Program-made: the position numbers and the translations under genes
The notes under the pieces: model-generated
Told to the model about the DNA's origin: nothing
Databases searched by the model: none
The model's input: the letters and a program-made list of their open reading frames with translations, nothing else
Source: Dacryopinax spathularia
Taxonomy: Eukaryota; Basidiomycota; Dacrymycetes; Dacrymycetales; Dacrymycetaceae
Direction of reading: 5' to 3'
Length of the DNA: 64,000 bases
Assembly: GCA_037974965.1 (NCBI GenBank)
Contig: JBBPFI010000009.1
Coordinates: 558,001 to 622,000, forward strand
Shown here: positions 21,501 through 33,721 of the stretch, in pieces
Layout of the letters: each line of letters begins with the position of its first letter
Position numbering within the stretch: the first letter of the stretch is position 1

Positions 21501-23065
21501 CTCGACCAGCTCTATGCAAAGATCGATGCAGACAAGGTCGCTGAAACGGTGAAGAAACTGGCACCTCCGGTCCCAGAGAAGTCCAATCGCCTGGGCTTCC
21601 TGTTTACGGTCAAGGTAGTTGAGGCTGATGGCCTCGTTCCGGGTGATGCCAGCCCTACGGCGAAGCTGGATACATTTGTGACCTTGAGCGACGAGCGGGG
21701 CATGCGCATCGCTAAAACTCGGACAATCTACGAGTCCTTGGAACCCAAGTGGGACGAAACATTCGATATCACCGTCCGCGATCAACCGCTTTGGCTGATG
21801 GCAAGTGTGAGGGATCGCTCCCTTATCGGCAAGCACGATACCGTAGGCCGATCCTACATTTGTCTCGATCCACGACGATATGGAGATTTCTTGACTCATG
21901 AAATCTACCTCGATCTGGACACCGGCGGTCGTCTGCACTTACGGATCAGCATGGAGGGCGAGAAGGATGACATCGAGTTCTACTTCGGCAGAGCCTTCCG
22001 AGCTTTGAAGCGAACTACAGGTGATATGGCCAGGGTCTTTGTGGATAAGATGTCACCCTTCATTAGGCAATCGCTCTCCCGAAGCCTGTTACGATCGCTC
22101 GTCCGACCGGGAGGTATCGGTGCCTTAGCGCTAGAGCGCATCAACTACAAGCAAGCCCTGGGCGGAGTACAGGCTTTGTATCGCTCAGCCATGGGCGGCG
22201 GATCCGATGAACCTGCTATTCCGCTACCGCCAAGTGAAAAGCCTCGGTTCAAGGCTGAGACTCTTTCGGATGCCGACATCGAGCAGGTAATAGCGCCACT
22301 GTTCGAGTATTTCGAGGCCAATTTGCAAGTTCTCAATACATACCTCACGGACGTTACGAAGGAAATGGTTATGAAGCGGATCTGGAAGGAAATCCTGACA
22401 GTGATAGAGGGTCTGCTCATTCCTCCGCTGTCCGACGCTCCTTCGGACATGAAGCCACTGTCGGATAAGGAGGTGGATATTGTTTTCAAGTGGTTAAAGG
22501 TGCGTGTCCTAGGCTATCGTGAGCAATGACCCGCCTTGCTGATGAGTAATGCTCCAGTTCCTCAACAATTACTTCTATGCGGATGGGGATGGCCTCCCCC
22601 TTGAACTGTTGCAGAATCAAAGATATCGTGACATCATGTCCATTCGACTTTACTATGATTGGGACAGGTTAGTGCGTCAGGGTGAAAGAGGGAGCTTGCC
22701 TTCTAACATCCATTACCAGTGATACTCTCATGGAGGAATGCGTTCGCATGATGAATCAACGCCTCCGCATTGCTCCATCCCTTCGTAAGCGGGGTAAGAG
22801 CGTCTACCAGCAGAAGAATCTTGGTACCATTCGCAAGCGCAAGAAGGAGAAACGTGAGGAGAAGAAACAAGATCCGTCAAACGGCGAGATCATCCTCAGA
22901 ATTCTCCGCATGCGACCTAACACACGAGACTTTATCGCACAACAAATGCAGTTCATTAGCCAAGTACAAGGCGATGTGGATGCGGACGACACTCGCGGAG
23001 GCCGCCGTCGTGATTCTTCAATGGGCCTCGCGCTGCCTCCTATGCAGGAGCTACGAGAACCATGA
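18513..23065 (+). CDS. Munc13/UNC13-family protein with C2 domain
   Basis: Eleven exons (18513-18589, 18642-18659, 18710-19466, 19518-20572, 20628-20819, 20869-20965, 21013-21171, 21220-21408, 21459-22499, 22558-22667, 22720-23065) give 1346 residues. The N-terminal part opens YALRVAYLSYLM and is helical; the middle carries the first Munc homology region. A C2 domain lies at about 893-1000 (LGFLFTVKVVEADGL, EPKWDETFDI), followed by the second Munc homology region and a basic tail (GTIRKRKKEKREEKKQ). Animal Munc13 primes vesicles by opening syntaxin. The fission-yeast relative Ync13 acts in exocytosis, endocytosis and septation, so a role at growing tips and septa is inferred. Exon 2 is only 18 nt and is needed to join the conserved LRVAYLSYL. 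Confidence 0.9.
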
Positions 23066-23368
23066 CCACTGTATAACGGACGATTCCTTCTTTTCTTTTT
23101 ATCTTTTTGATAACTCCTTCCCACGGACTATTGGCATACCCACAATCCATATCACCCTGATGTAGATACTCCTTCTCTCTTTGTAGCCGCATCCATCCAT
23201 AATGGGAGATGAAGATCCTTTCACTGTTTCATTTGGCCTTGGCGGACCGTCCATTCCTACTTGCTAGACCCAATCTCAACCAAGGGGTATCAACATCTCC
23301 TGATTGCTTGTATGATATGTCGTGTGCGATACAAACCTGCCGCGTGTATGGTATAGGCACATATCTGT
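23066..23368. other. Convergent spacer
   Basis: Contains 3' ends of the Munc13-like gene (+) and the double-Myb gene (-). Nothing else recognised. Confidence 0.6.
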
Positions 23369-26300
23369 TCACTGTCCCAACCCAGTCTGAGTAACGGGCA
23401 TATACTGCCCGCCCCAGCTCACCCTTTTCCTCTTCTTTGCTGCTCCCGCGCCCGGCATGGACGACGGTTGCAGTCCCAACCCACTCCTTGACGGTCCCAG
23501 GACTTCTGCCAGATCTAGAGCGTCCGTATCGATCGTCGTCGACATCTCGCCAAACAAAGCAGGAAAATCCGCAGCGAACGCAGAAGAGTTGCGCATATCT
23601 CGCGCAGCAGTGGCCAAATCCAGGGAAGGGAAGGAAGACGACGGTACAGATGGGCCTTGGAGAGATAGCAGCTGGTCGAACAGGGAGCTTGATCTCCTCA
23701 TTCCCGGCCTACTGGTTATAGTGTGCTGCGATATTGGCGAGGAGAACAGAAGGCCATTCTCCGGCACGTCGGGTAAGACTGTCGAGCTGGCAGCGGCGTA
23801 TTCGTCGATATGCAACTCCCGCATCTGGGCAGTAGGGGTGGTTACTTGACGTTGCGGCAACAGCGGCTGAGACAATGATAAGGGAGACGGTGGACGAGCT
23901 GAAGATGCCACGGTGGTGGCGGCCATCGTCGGAGTCGTCGCATCGTCCGATCTGGCCATATCAGGCGCAGGCATGAAACTCTGCAGCACGGCCGTTGCCG
24001 CCTGTATATCCTCCGCACTAGGCATTTGGAGGTCATCCAGGTTCGACCCTGCAGGCAGCCCGAGCTCCTGGGCGAGATCAGCAACCTTGGCGGCATTATC
24101 GGCATCTTTCATCGCTTGCGCCGCTCGCTCCAGTTCTTCCAGCCCGATCCCGAATGCCGGTTCGTGTATGTCGACTTCATCCATCCCACGTTGTCCAGTA
24201 CTCGCTTGCGCCTCCGCTTCCTCCGCTTCTTCCTCCCATATATCCTCATTCTCTCCACCAGACCTCCGTTTGCCCCAGTCGGGCAGGAGAGGCTGCCAGC
24301 CGTCGGGTAGCTCCATGCCCGCTACGCCGCCCGCTCTGACCCCGCTTCCCCGAATAAGGTCACCAGCAGTCGAATGATGTGTGAACCCTCGATAAAGCCG
24401 CGCTAAGCTGTCTCTGTCCCTCTCTCTCTGCAGGTCTTGCGCCATGCTCCAGCTCGCGGCCATCGCCCCTGCTTCTGAGGCGAAGTCGTGTGGCCCGTAT
24501 TGGGCAGCAGTGGAATAGAGGTCGTACCGGTCTACCACGTCGTGCGACGGCGACATCTGGCCCGGAGGGGCATCCCCACTAAGTCGGGCATTCGGTGCGA
24601 GCCAGTTTGTCGGACCCCAGGCCGGAGGGGGTTTCTTCCCGTCTGAGCCGAGGAGCATCGGGAATGGAAAGCCGTGCGGAGAAGCGCTGGTGGACTGAGG
24701 GGCAGAGCCGAACAGGAGATCAGAGGGCGATGAGGCGGAGTTTGTGGCCCAGGTCGAGACGTCGCCTGATGCCGATGCTGACCATTGCGAGAGGTCGTCC
24801 GCGGTGTTGATGCTCGCATTTTCGGAATATATGCTCTCTGGTCTGGAAGGGTACGAAAGTAGGTCGAACGGAAGGCTGAAGTTGAACGTGTCCGAGGACG
24901 GGAACGTAGTTGACGGCGATCGTGTATGCGCCGCCGAGACAGAAGTAGATGATCGAACTCGATTGAACGGCTGGCTCGGGATTCCGCCTGCGGTGCTCGG
25001 TCGAGGAAGGGGTGGTGGATGACCCCAGCTCGAACTGGAGGGCAGTGTAGGCGGAGGCGGGAATGCGTCCAGCTGCATGGCTTCGACATCCTGGTCTGCC
25101 GTCCCGTCTAGCTCCATTTCCGTACATCCGCCTTCCAGCTCGCTCATCTCATCATCTTGTCCCATGCCCGGACCTTCCTCGCCCTCGCTCATCCCGCCTC
25201 TCCTAGCGCGGATCGATGCCGCCCGTCGAAGTTTGGGCACTACCATGCTCTTCCTTCGCCCGCGGCTCTTGCCCACTTCAAGGGCGCCAAGCGGCGGTGA
25301 CGGCGGCTCAGACCGGGATTTCTTCCCGGCGGCACTGCTGCTCTCCGTTCGCCGCTTGGGCTTATTCCCGCTTGTCCGGTATAGCTCAGGCTCGATATGG
25401 CGGAACCGATCTCGCAGTTCTGTCAGCTTGCGGTCTTTGAACAGAGTGTCGTTCTCCTTCAGGATGGTAGACCAATGCGAGCCGTGCTGCATCCACATTT
25501 CAGTGAGCGATGAAAAAGAATCGCGCATATACGCACCCGCATGAACCCGTCCCGTAGAGCCGTGTCCTCCTCTACGCTAAACGGTCGTTTCCTTACAGGC
25601 TCCCGTCTCTCGAAAGAATGCGTGATGCCGGTGCCCGACGCGCTGGGTCTATTACGGCTGATATGGGTCTTCGCATTTGGGTAGTGCTTGCGGTACTCCT
25701 CCGGGAAGTAGGTGCGGAACCTAGGCAGATAGTTGTCAGCTGGTTTCTACAAGAGGGTTGACATTACATACCGATCCTTAAGGTCAGTTGCCGACCGAGA
25801 TTGGAAGCTGTAGTTTGGGTCGTTCAGGATCGTAGTCCAGTTGCCCACGCCATGCTATACCAGCAGTCAGCATCGTCGCCGCAATGAACAGAATCAGCGG
25901 GTTACGCACTGCTTCGCATCCGTCGATAAGCATCTGTGTCTCCTCCTTGGTCCACAACTTCCGTGCCTTCTTGGTACTTGGCTTGTTATCTTCACTAGCG
26001 CTGCCATCGCCGCCAATCTCCGCATCTACCGCATCCTTCGAGGTACTTCCTGACGGTAGTGGTCTTGTGAAGGATTTCTTCGCCGGACTGCCTTGCCCGC
26101 TCGCTTGTGCGCTGGCAGTTGCGCGGCCTTTGCCCTTCTCCCGCTCTAGGAGGCGCATCTCATCCCGAAAGCCATCGAACACTTGTCGGTGTTGTGAGGC
26201 GGGTAGCGAAACTCGGCGTTGCTTCGCCGCCGGTGGTCGGACGTGTTCGTGCGCAGGGGATTGAGATAAGAGCGAGGCGAAGGTAGGTGCATATGCTGAG

Positions 26301-26509
26301 GAGGATGCAGATCGTGGTAGGAACGGCATCTTCGAGGACGTCGGGGTCGTCGCCACAGAAACCGATGCCGAACGGGAATGCTGGGACGAGCCGGGTTGAC
26401 ATTGCTGTAGGATCGCCGCTTGCTTCTGCTCGTTCAGTGGTCCAGAGTTGAACAGCGCCTGGATGTCGGCGCGCGACATTGTCATCGCGCCCAATGTCGT
26501 ATCCTTCAT
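23369..26509 (-). CDS. Double-Myb telomere/TTAGGG-type DNA-binding protein (Tay1/Teb1-like)
   Basis: Four exons, 25910-26509, 25772-25854, 25537-25720 and 23369-25486, give 994 residues from the ATG of MKDTTLGAM. The frame is open upstream to 26755, but that leader looks non-conserved. Two Myb/SANT repeats are adjacent. The first (about 186-245) has KKARKLWTKEETQML and a telobox-like TDLKDRFRT; the second (about 275-335) has RKRPFSVEEDTALRDG and TELRDRFRH. Two close Mybs of this kind occur in Yarrowia and Ustilago Tay1 and fission-yeast Teb1, which bind TTAGGG-type DNA at telomeres or promoters. The long C-terminus is acidic, then Ser/Pro-rich, with no further domain recognised. The protein is probably nuclear. 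Telomeric versus promoter role cannot be told from sequence. Confidence 0.75.
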
Positions 26510-27361
26510 TGTCGGTTGTCGTGGGGGAGCAGTGGGATCGCCCTGAGAGTAGCTACCCTGAGACAGGTTATGTATACGAAGCGGGGAATGAGGGAAGCTG
26601 CCAGGGGTCCCAGCGGCGAGGCCAAATGGGACGAGGGTTGGTGTGAGCAGCAGTGGGCGGCAAAGATAGCACACCGGAGAAGCGCGAGATATAAATGCGA
26701 CTAGTGTTAATGGAACGAGGCAAAGGTGCGGTGTATTTCGGGTATTGTCAGTCAAAGAAGGAAGGAACGTGAGAATTAGACTTTGGGGGTTTCCTCGCCC
26801 CTTTTGCGCCCTTACTTTGGCCCTGCAACGATGATGCCGCAGTAACCCTGATTCGGCGTTCCTCGGAGCCTCTGCTCAACAGGTGTTCAACCGAGAACAC
26901 CACTTCACATGAATTATTCGTCATGAGAATAGTATGGATGGTCTGTGCCAGTGCAACAATATAATTGGCCAGTGGCCGCGAGACGATATGCAACCGGGAT
27001 ATGCGATATGGCGTCCCGGCTGCAGCGGGAATCCAGGGTGAAGTACCGTGTCTAGGATTGCAGGATATTGTTTTCAGGGTGGCATGATCGGTTCATCTTC
27101 CTGATGATCAACAATAACAGCAAAGCGCATTCCTGGATTACGGGAAACGCCCATTGATGACTTCTTCTTCTCGAAGGTCCGTACTTTGCGCGGCACCAAA
27201 ATTCGCTTGTTCCAGCAGTACGCGTCATCTGCTTCTGAGCTGGTCGCGTCCTGCAAGGGTCGAGCAATAAGTCACCACCGGACACCGAGCGCTTCTCTCT
27301 TTCATACCCTTCACATCCCCTTTTTCTTCAAAGCTCTTGTATGAAGGACACGATGGGATCT
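26510..27361. other. Divergent promoter region
   Basis: Shared upstream region of the double-Myb gene (-) and UBP6 (+). It includes the open but unconserved leader of the former. No additional gene recognised. Confidence 0.55.
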
Positions 27362-29505
27362 ATGCCTGTGACCGTGAAGCATGGCTCGAAAAGCCATTCT
27401 CTCACGCTTGATACCTCCCAACCTCCATTGGCATTCAAGGGCGCCATTGCGGATGTGACTGGCGTTCCGGTAGACAGGATGAAGGTCATGCTGAGGGGGA
27501 AGGTCATCAAGGTGCGTTCCCACCTGCACGGTGCTTGTAACTCGCTCATATAATCGATGCAGGACGACTCTTCCTGGGATGAGTTCAAACCAAAAGCCGT
27601 ATGCGCATACATGCTTGCTTGTGTGGCGACCGTAGCTTACCAAGTTATGCAGGGCCAAACTTTCATGGTGCTCGGTTCTGCATCGGAACTTCCCAAGCCG
27701 CCGGCACAACCTGTTGTTTTCTTGGAAGGTGCGCTTGTATTCAGAGACTTGTAGAACGTATACCTGACAAAGCATAGACATGAACGATACCCAATTGGCC
27801 GATGCTGTACGTCGAGTCGAACCTGCCTGCCGTGTATATGCTGACTCTTTTGGTCCTCCAGCTGCGTGTGCCTGTTGGCCTTGTCAAGTGAGTCTCTTTA
27901 CCTTACTTCAGAGGGAATGGAGCTGACCGGCTGTCTCAGCATGGGCAACACCTGCTATATGAACGCCACCGTCCAACTTCTACGATCCGTACCTGAGCTG
28001 CAAGTCGCGCTAGGCTCGTATGACAGGAGCGGGGACCTGGCAGTGGCGCTCCGCCAACTGTATGCAGGCATGTCGAAGACCTCCGAGGCATTCCCTCCTT
28101 TCGCATTCTTGACCGTGAGTTTCACCACCTTTCGTCCCGGCCCGGTAGGTGCCTGACGTCGGACGTAGCTCTTGAGGGCAGCGAACCCTCAGTTTGCGGA
28201 ACAAAGAAATGGTCACTATGCGCAGCAGGGTGAGCACAGTCGCATTCCTGTTTGTACGAATATATGCTGACAGGATATGGGAAGATGCCGACGAATGCTG
28301 GCAGCAGATCGTTACCTCGCTTCGCGACGTTCCCGGTATCAAGCCCAGGGAGAGCGGAGACATGGAGGTGGATGGTGGCAGCAGCGCTGCGGCGACATCT
28401 CGCTTCGTGGAACAGTATTTGATGGGTGAGATGAGCAAGACGTACGTCGCATAACTCCAGCCTTCTGACCTTTCCTGACAATTGTGGCAGTTTGACCTGC
28501 GATGAGGCTCCAGATGAGCCGCCGACCCACTCCGTGGAACGGATTCTGAAGCTGGACTGTAACATCACCATCAATACGAATTTCATGATGTCGGGTATCC
28601 TCGATGTACGCCCTTCCCGCGACCGTAGGATCGGACACACTGGCTTACATGATTCTGCAGTCCCTAGATCAGAAGATCACGAAGAACAGCCCGACTCTGG
28701 GTCGAGAGGCCGTCTATACGGAAAAGAGCCGAGTTTCGCGCTTGCCACAGTACCTGACCGTTCACATGGTGCGCTTCTACTGGCGGAGAGACATCAACAA
28801 AAAGGCAAAGATCATGGTATGCCTGCCTCTCAGTATTGAACTACACTAGCTGACCAGGCTCACAGCGGAAAGTCAAGTTCCCGTTCGAACTCAATGCTGC
28901 CGAATTGGCAACACCTGAGCTCGCTAAGCGTCTTCAGCCCATCCAGGGCCGTATCCGCGAGCTTGAGAAAGAGCGCGAGGAGAGACGCAAGGTGCGGAGA
29001 AAGACAAAGGACAGCTCCGACGGAAGCTTGAAGAAGGAAGACGAGGCGAAGGAGGTGGCCACTCGGAAAGCTGAAGAGGAGGAGCTGGAAAAGCTGGTTG
29101 ACCCTGGTCTGAAGGCCGACATTGGCTCTAGCGTGACTGGTCTCTTCGAGCTTGTTGGTACGTCTGTTCCACCATAGCACCTTCTTCCCCCTCCTGACCT
29201 CAAGTCAGCTCTTGTTACCCACAAGGGCGCCTCGGCTGATAGTGGCCACTATATCGGCTGGGTCCGGAAGGACGCCGTCAACCCCACGACGAGCAACTCG
29301 ATAGACGACAAAGAAGCGGACAAGGACGTCTGGTACAAATTCGACGACGATAAGGTCTCTCCTGTCGATAAGGAGAAGATCTCCCAGCTGGACGGAGGTG
29401 GGGAGGACAGTACGGCGTATATCTTGTTGTATAGGTGCGTCAGATCTGGGATTATTGCGCGATGTGGTCACTGATTCTTTGCGCAGGAGCAAGAGGCTAG
29501 ATTAG
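27362..29505 (+). CDS. UBP6: Proteasome-associated ubiquitin hydrolase Ubp6 (USP14)
   Basis: Thirteen exons (27362-27511, 27563-27598, 27653-27728, 27778-27806, 27862-27887, 27940-28114, 28169-28229, 28285-28441, 28491-28605, 28661-28816, 28866-29157, 29209-29434, 29487-29505) give 505 residues, the normal Ubp6 length. An N-terminal ubiquitin-like domain (1 to about 75) docks on Rpn1 of the proteasome. The Cys box NMGNTCYMNATVQLL places the nucleophile at Cys111. The QQDADECW box follows, and the His box DSGHYIGWV gives His438. A charged, coiled insertion (about 345-395, rich in EKEREERRK) splits the catalytic fold, as in relatives. Ubp6 trims ubiquitin chains from substrates on the proteasome. 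MPVTVKHG was taken as the start; two upstream ATGs would add up to seven residues. Confidence 0.95.
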
Positions 29506-29712
29506 AGGGCTTTGTACGTTGTATTACCTCTGATGTGTAATGAAGGGGAGTTGCTTGTCGATCCGTTGCCTGCTTAGTGCACTGTTAAGACTTGTCGAAG
29601 AAGGGGTCGGCGGTTGTTCCAGACATTATATTCAGCCACAATAACCAGCAAATATTACGTTCAGAAAAAAAGGTATCACGAAGACGTCCGACGACCGAAC
29701 TCTCTCCCTCGT

Positions 29713-30246
29713 TCACGCCAGATCCAGAATGAGTTTCCCTCCCAACGCAGTAGCCGCCACACTCAGGAACACCCTCACCCAGTTCCTCGCCGTCCACTTC
29801 GAGAACAGCTTCTCCGCCTCATTAACCTCCAAGCTCTGCAGCTCCCCCTTCCGTCTCTCCAGCGCCAACAGCCGCTCATTAATCCCCGCCACGCTCAACA
29901 CAGTATATATCCCGACCGAGAAGGCCGTCACACCAGCCGCAGCCGCGAGCTGCCCAGCACCGTAGTACCACGCAGCCCCGAATGCGACGCTTGAGGCGAG
30001 GGTCATGGGCGGGAGGACGGGCAGGGCGCGGTTGTAGATGCCCGCCCAGATGGAGAGCTTGGCGCTGGTGTTGGCTTGTGTGGCGGGGAGGGCGTTCATC
30101 GATGGCATGAGGCAGACGGAGACGAGGATCTCGCCGCCTTTCGAGTGCATCAGCCCATCCTAGCGAGCAGAAAACGGGAGAGAGGACTCACCAGCTAACG
30201 CACCCGCAAGCGCGGTGCCGATAACGCTACTTAGCAGAGCGGCCAT
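29713..30246 (-). CDS. DUF1772 membrane protein (anthrone-oxygenase-like)
   Basis: Two exons, 30192-30246 and 29713-30137, encode 159 residues. Hydrophobic segments lie at the start (LLSSVIGTALAGALAGG), around PPMTLASSVAFGAAWYYGAG, around LAAAAGVTAFSVGIYTVLSV, and at the end (VFLSVAATALGGKLILDLA). Between the last two comes a polar helix containing INERLLALE and then NWVRVF. This is the DUF1772 layout, the superfamily that includes fungal anthrone oxygenases of polyketide pathways. No polyketide synthase or tailoring gene is nearby, so a pathway role is not supported and general membrane function is equally possible. It is convergent with UBP6, with about 200 bp between the stops. Confidence 0.78.
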
Positions 30247-30801
30247 TTCGTTTGTTTGCTGGGTGCAGGACAGGAGGGAGATGTGGATACTAAGTTGGGC
30301 ATTTCTACCTAGCCTTACTTGGCCAGCCTCATTTTATACGCGCTCTCCGGCGAAAGTGAAACCGCGCTGCACAGCCCGCCGCCATCCGGTGTTCCTGGGC
30401 AACGCATTCATTTGTGTCTTATTCATTTCCAGTTTCGAAAGTCCACGAAGGTCGTAATGGGCAAAGCTGGTCGGGCACCCATCATCACCCATCAGCCATC
30501 ACTAGGTTTGTTGGATAGGGTGCAGTGCGGCTTGTGATGACGATGAGGAGGGAAGAACGTGGAGATTGACAGAAACGTCTAGAGCTCAAACCGAGCAGAG
30601 GGAATATTAATGATCGGGTGCTGTAACGCGATTTGGTGGGCACTGCCACTGCTTCCAGGGCTCGACGTGTAACGGACGTGTCGTCCGCATCACACACTGC
30701 AATAAATAAAACCGCGCCTCCAAAAGTCCAGCACAGTGCATATATTCCACTCTACTGCGTATCTCCAATAGAGACGCGTCCACACTCATTCTCACTTAAT
30801 T
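30247..30801. other. Divergent promoter region, DUF1772 gene and LHS1
   Basis: About 555 bases shared by the DUF1772 gene (-) and LHS1 (+). It includes the GACGTGT pair listed separately. No further gene recognised. Confidence 0.6.
30664..30682 (+). promoter_or_regulatory. Paired GACGTGT, possible unfolded-protein-response element
   Basis: GACGTGT occurs twice as a direct repeat separated by four bases, about 125 bases upstream of the LHS1 ATG. The second copy is embedded in the inverted repeat GGACG/CGTCC. ACGTG is the core bound by Hac1/XBP1-type bZIP factors, and yeast LHS1 is known to be induced by ER stress. Assignment is by position and core motif only. Confidence 0.4.
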
Positions 30802-33627
30802 ATGCGGATCTCGGGCTTCATTTCGCTTTTGGCTTTCGTTTGGGGATGCGCGGCGAGTCTGCTCGCGATTGACTATGGCGCGGAATGGACCAAGGCGTCA
30901 CTTATGAAGCCTGGCGTGCCGTTTGATGTGCTGCTGACGAGGGACTCGAAGCGGAAATTACAGAGCGTGGTGGGGTGGAAGGGACAGGAGAGGCTGTTTG
31001 GCTCTGAGGCGGCCGCGGTGGTGCGTCTCTTCTTCTGCTGCAGGTAATCTGAGCTCATGATCGTGCTAGTCAACCCGCTTTCCGCTCGACTACTTCCACT
31101 CATTGAAGTTCCTCCTCGGTGAAGAGTATTCCGAAGAGGCGGCCAATAACCAAAGTGCCATCGCGCTTGCCAAGACTCTCCCAAGTTCAAGAGGGACGTT
31201 CGCGCTAGAGCAGACGGACGGAACAACATGGGACGTCGAGGAGCTCGTTGGGATGCAGTTCGGATACGTGAAGGAGCTTGCCGAGGGCCTGGGCGGGGAG
31301 CCCGTGAAAGATGCCGTCGTCACTGTGCGTCTTGCTTACACCTCTCGGAGCCGAACTGCGATCTGACAGATGAGTGCAGGTCCCGTCGTACTTCTCCCAA
31401 TTCCAACGACAAGCCGTCCTCGACTCCCTCGAAGTCGCCGGCTTACGGCCGTTGGCATTGATCAACGATGGCACGGCCGTCGCGATCAACTTCGCCATGA
31501 CCCGGTCTTTCCCCACTCCCGAAACGCACATCATCTTCGACGCTGGAGCATCCTCGATCCGCGCCACGCTCGTAACGTTCTCCTCCTCCGCGGCGCCTTC
31601 CACGTCCTCCGCCACGTCCAAGTCGATCACTAAGAAAGAGAAGGAGTCGACTCTGATCGAGGTAAAGGGAGTGGGGTATGACCTGACTGCGGGCGGGACG
31701 GAGCTCGATAGGAGGTTGAGGCTTCTGCTCCAGGAGGACTTTGCGAAGAAGGCCGGTACTCGGGTGAAGGGCCCAAAGCCGCTCGCAAAGCTCGCCAAGG
31801 AGGCCTCTCGAGTGAAGGCGGTCCTGAGCGCCAACGTAGACGCTTCCGTTAACGTGAGTGAGCACGCACTAGGTTGTGAGGGCGCACGTACTGATGGAGT
31901 GGCAGATTGAGAGCCTGTATGAGGATATCGACTACCGGTCGAAGATCACCCGGGAGGCTTTTGAGGCTGCATGTGCGGATTTGACACCTCGGTTTACGCA
32001 GCCTATCCTGGATGCATTGGCTATGGCGGGTGTGACGATGGAGAACGTCACTAGCGTAATTCTCACTGGTGGCGCATCAAGGACGCCTATGATTCAGTCA
32101 GAAGTGAATGCCTTGGTCGGAAAGTAAGTTCTACACGAGCCTACAGTCCCTGCGATAAAGATCTGACCAAATTGTAGGGAGAAGATTGCGCAGAATGTTA
32201 ATGCCGACGAGTCGGCCGTTCTCGGTGCCGCGCTCTATGGCGCCTCCCTGTCCCCGCTCTTCCGAACGAAGGACATCAGAGTGCAAGACCTCGTCCCGTA
32301 CCCCGTTCAGCTCTCGTACGCCGCCGGAACCCGAACCATCAACACTCCTCTATTCGCTCGTGGCTCCAAGGCCGGGCTGAAGAAGACCGTCTCCCTCAAG
32401 CGCAAAGAAGACTTTGAAGTCAAGTTCGCCTATAAGGAGCCGCCCGTCAACGCCCCAGCGGACATATTTGAGGTGTCGTTCACTGGTGTGGAGGAAGCAG
32501 CGAAGAACCTCACTGAGGGCGGGGCGAAGGAAGTAGTTGCCAAGCTCACGGTGCAGTACTCCGATAGCGGAATCGTCAGTGTGAGGGATGCGACACTCGT
32601 AGGGGAGGGATACGATCAGACGTTCGCTGGAGCCTTGAAAGGCTTCTTTGGCGGTGGGAAGACGGAGGAGACGGAGCAGGAAGCGGACAAAGTGCCGAGC
32701 AGCGACGATCCGAAGGCTCAACAACCCGAGACCGCCCCTGGAAAGGCAGACGCTAAGGAAGATCCCAAGGAGATCGCTTTGACGTTCACGACGACCCCGC
32801 TGTCCATCACCCCGCTCACGAAGGACCAGAAACGCGCGAGTCGGCAACGACTGATCGCGATCGATACTGCCGAACTAGCAAAACGGCGCCGGGAAGAAGA
32901 GCGCAACCAGCTGGAGAGCTATGTCTACAAGCTGCGGGATGTGCTGCAGAGCGATCCCGATACGGTGTTTATGACTTATTCGAGTGCGGAGGAAAGGGAG
33001 AAGCTGAGCAAGGTCCTGGCTGAGGTTTCGGCTTGGATGCATGAGGAGGCCGAGACGGCTGACCTTGCTGCTCTCAAAGAGAAGAGGGCTGCTTTAGAGT
33101 AAGCGACACGTGAAATTGCCTTGCATTGGTGCTAACGCTTTGGTAGGGCTGCTGAGCACCCGATCCAGACTCGGGTCAAGGAAGCGCAAGAATGGCCCCA
33201 ACACCTTTCGGACCTCCAGCGAGCTCTGACCGCAGGACGAATCTTCCTGACCAACGCGCTCGAAAACAGGACGACAGACGATCCTGAAAACCCTCCGCTC
33301 TACACTGATGAAGAGCTGGAGAACGTGAAAAGCATACTCCAAACCACGGAGAAATGGCTCCAGGAAGCCCTAGATGCGAACAAAGATAGACCGAAGCACC
33401 TGGATTTGCCAGTGAAGACATGGGAGATGCGGTCGCGCGGGATCCTCTTGCAGGACACGGTGACGAAGCTCACGCGGCGAAAAGCACCTAAGAAGCCCAA
33501 GAAGGCGACAACGACGACAACAACCTCGTCAACGTCAAGCACTGCTTCCCCCGAGCCGGAGCAGACTGAGCCTGCTGCCGGCGAATCCCAGGACTCGCAG
33601 ATACCACCCCATAGAGATGAGCTGTAG
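30802..33627 (+). CDS. LHS1: ER-lumen Hsp70-family chaperone Lhs1 (Grp170/HYOU1)
   Basis: Six exons, 30802-31020, 31070-31324, 31380-31853, 31906-32123, 32178-33098 and 33147-33627, give 855 residues. A signal peptide (about 1-20, SGFISLLAFVWGCAASLLA) is followed by the actin-like ATPase. AIDYGAEWTKASLMKPG is the phosphate-1 loop, VPSYFSQFQRQAVLDS and INDGTAVAINFA follow, and VILTGGASRTPMIQ is near the end of the domain. A substrate-binding beta domain with an acidic Glu/Lys-rich insertion and a helical C-terminal lid follow. The last residues are HRDEL, an HDEL/KDEL-type retrieval signal. Lhs1 is the nucleotide-exchange factor for BiP/Kar2 in translocation and folding. A long Thr/Ser/Pro tail precedes the retrieval signal. 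The 3' end is convergent with PAC10, only about 90 bases apart. Confidence 0.95.
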
Positions 33628-33696
33628 ACAAAACCATACGCAGTTGGATGCGTGTCGTAGATTAATGGCAGGTCACTGTACAATACCAATCATCCT

Positions 33697-33721
33697 GGCT
33701 CGCTCGCTCGCTCGCTCGCTC
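33697..33721. repeat. (GCTC)n microsatellite
   Basis: Six GCTC units in tandem, abutting and overlapping by two bases the stop codon of PAC10 on the other strand. It lies in the short spacer between LHS1 and PAC10. Confidence 0.9.

Noticed and set aside
29713-30246. Anthrone oxygenase as part of a polyketide cluster
   Set aside because: Neighbours are UBP6 and LHS1; no polyketide synthase, reductase or transporter is present.
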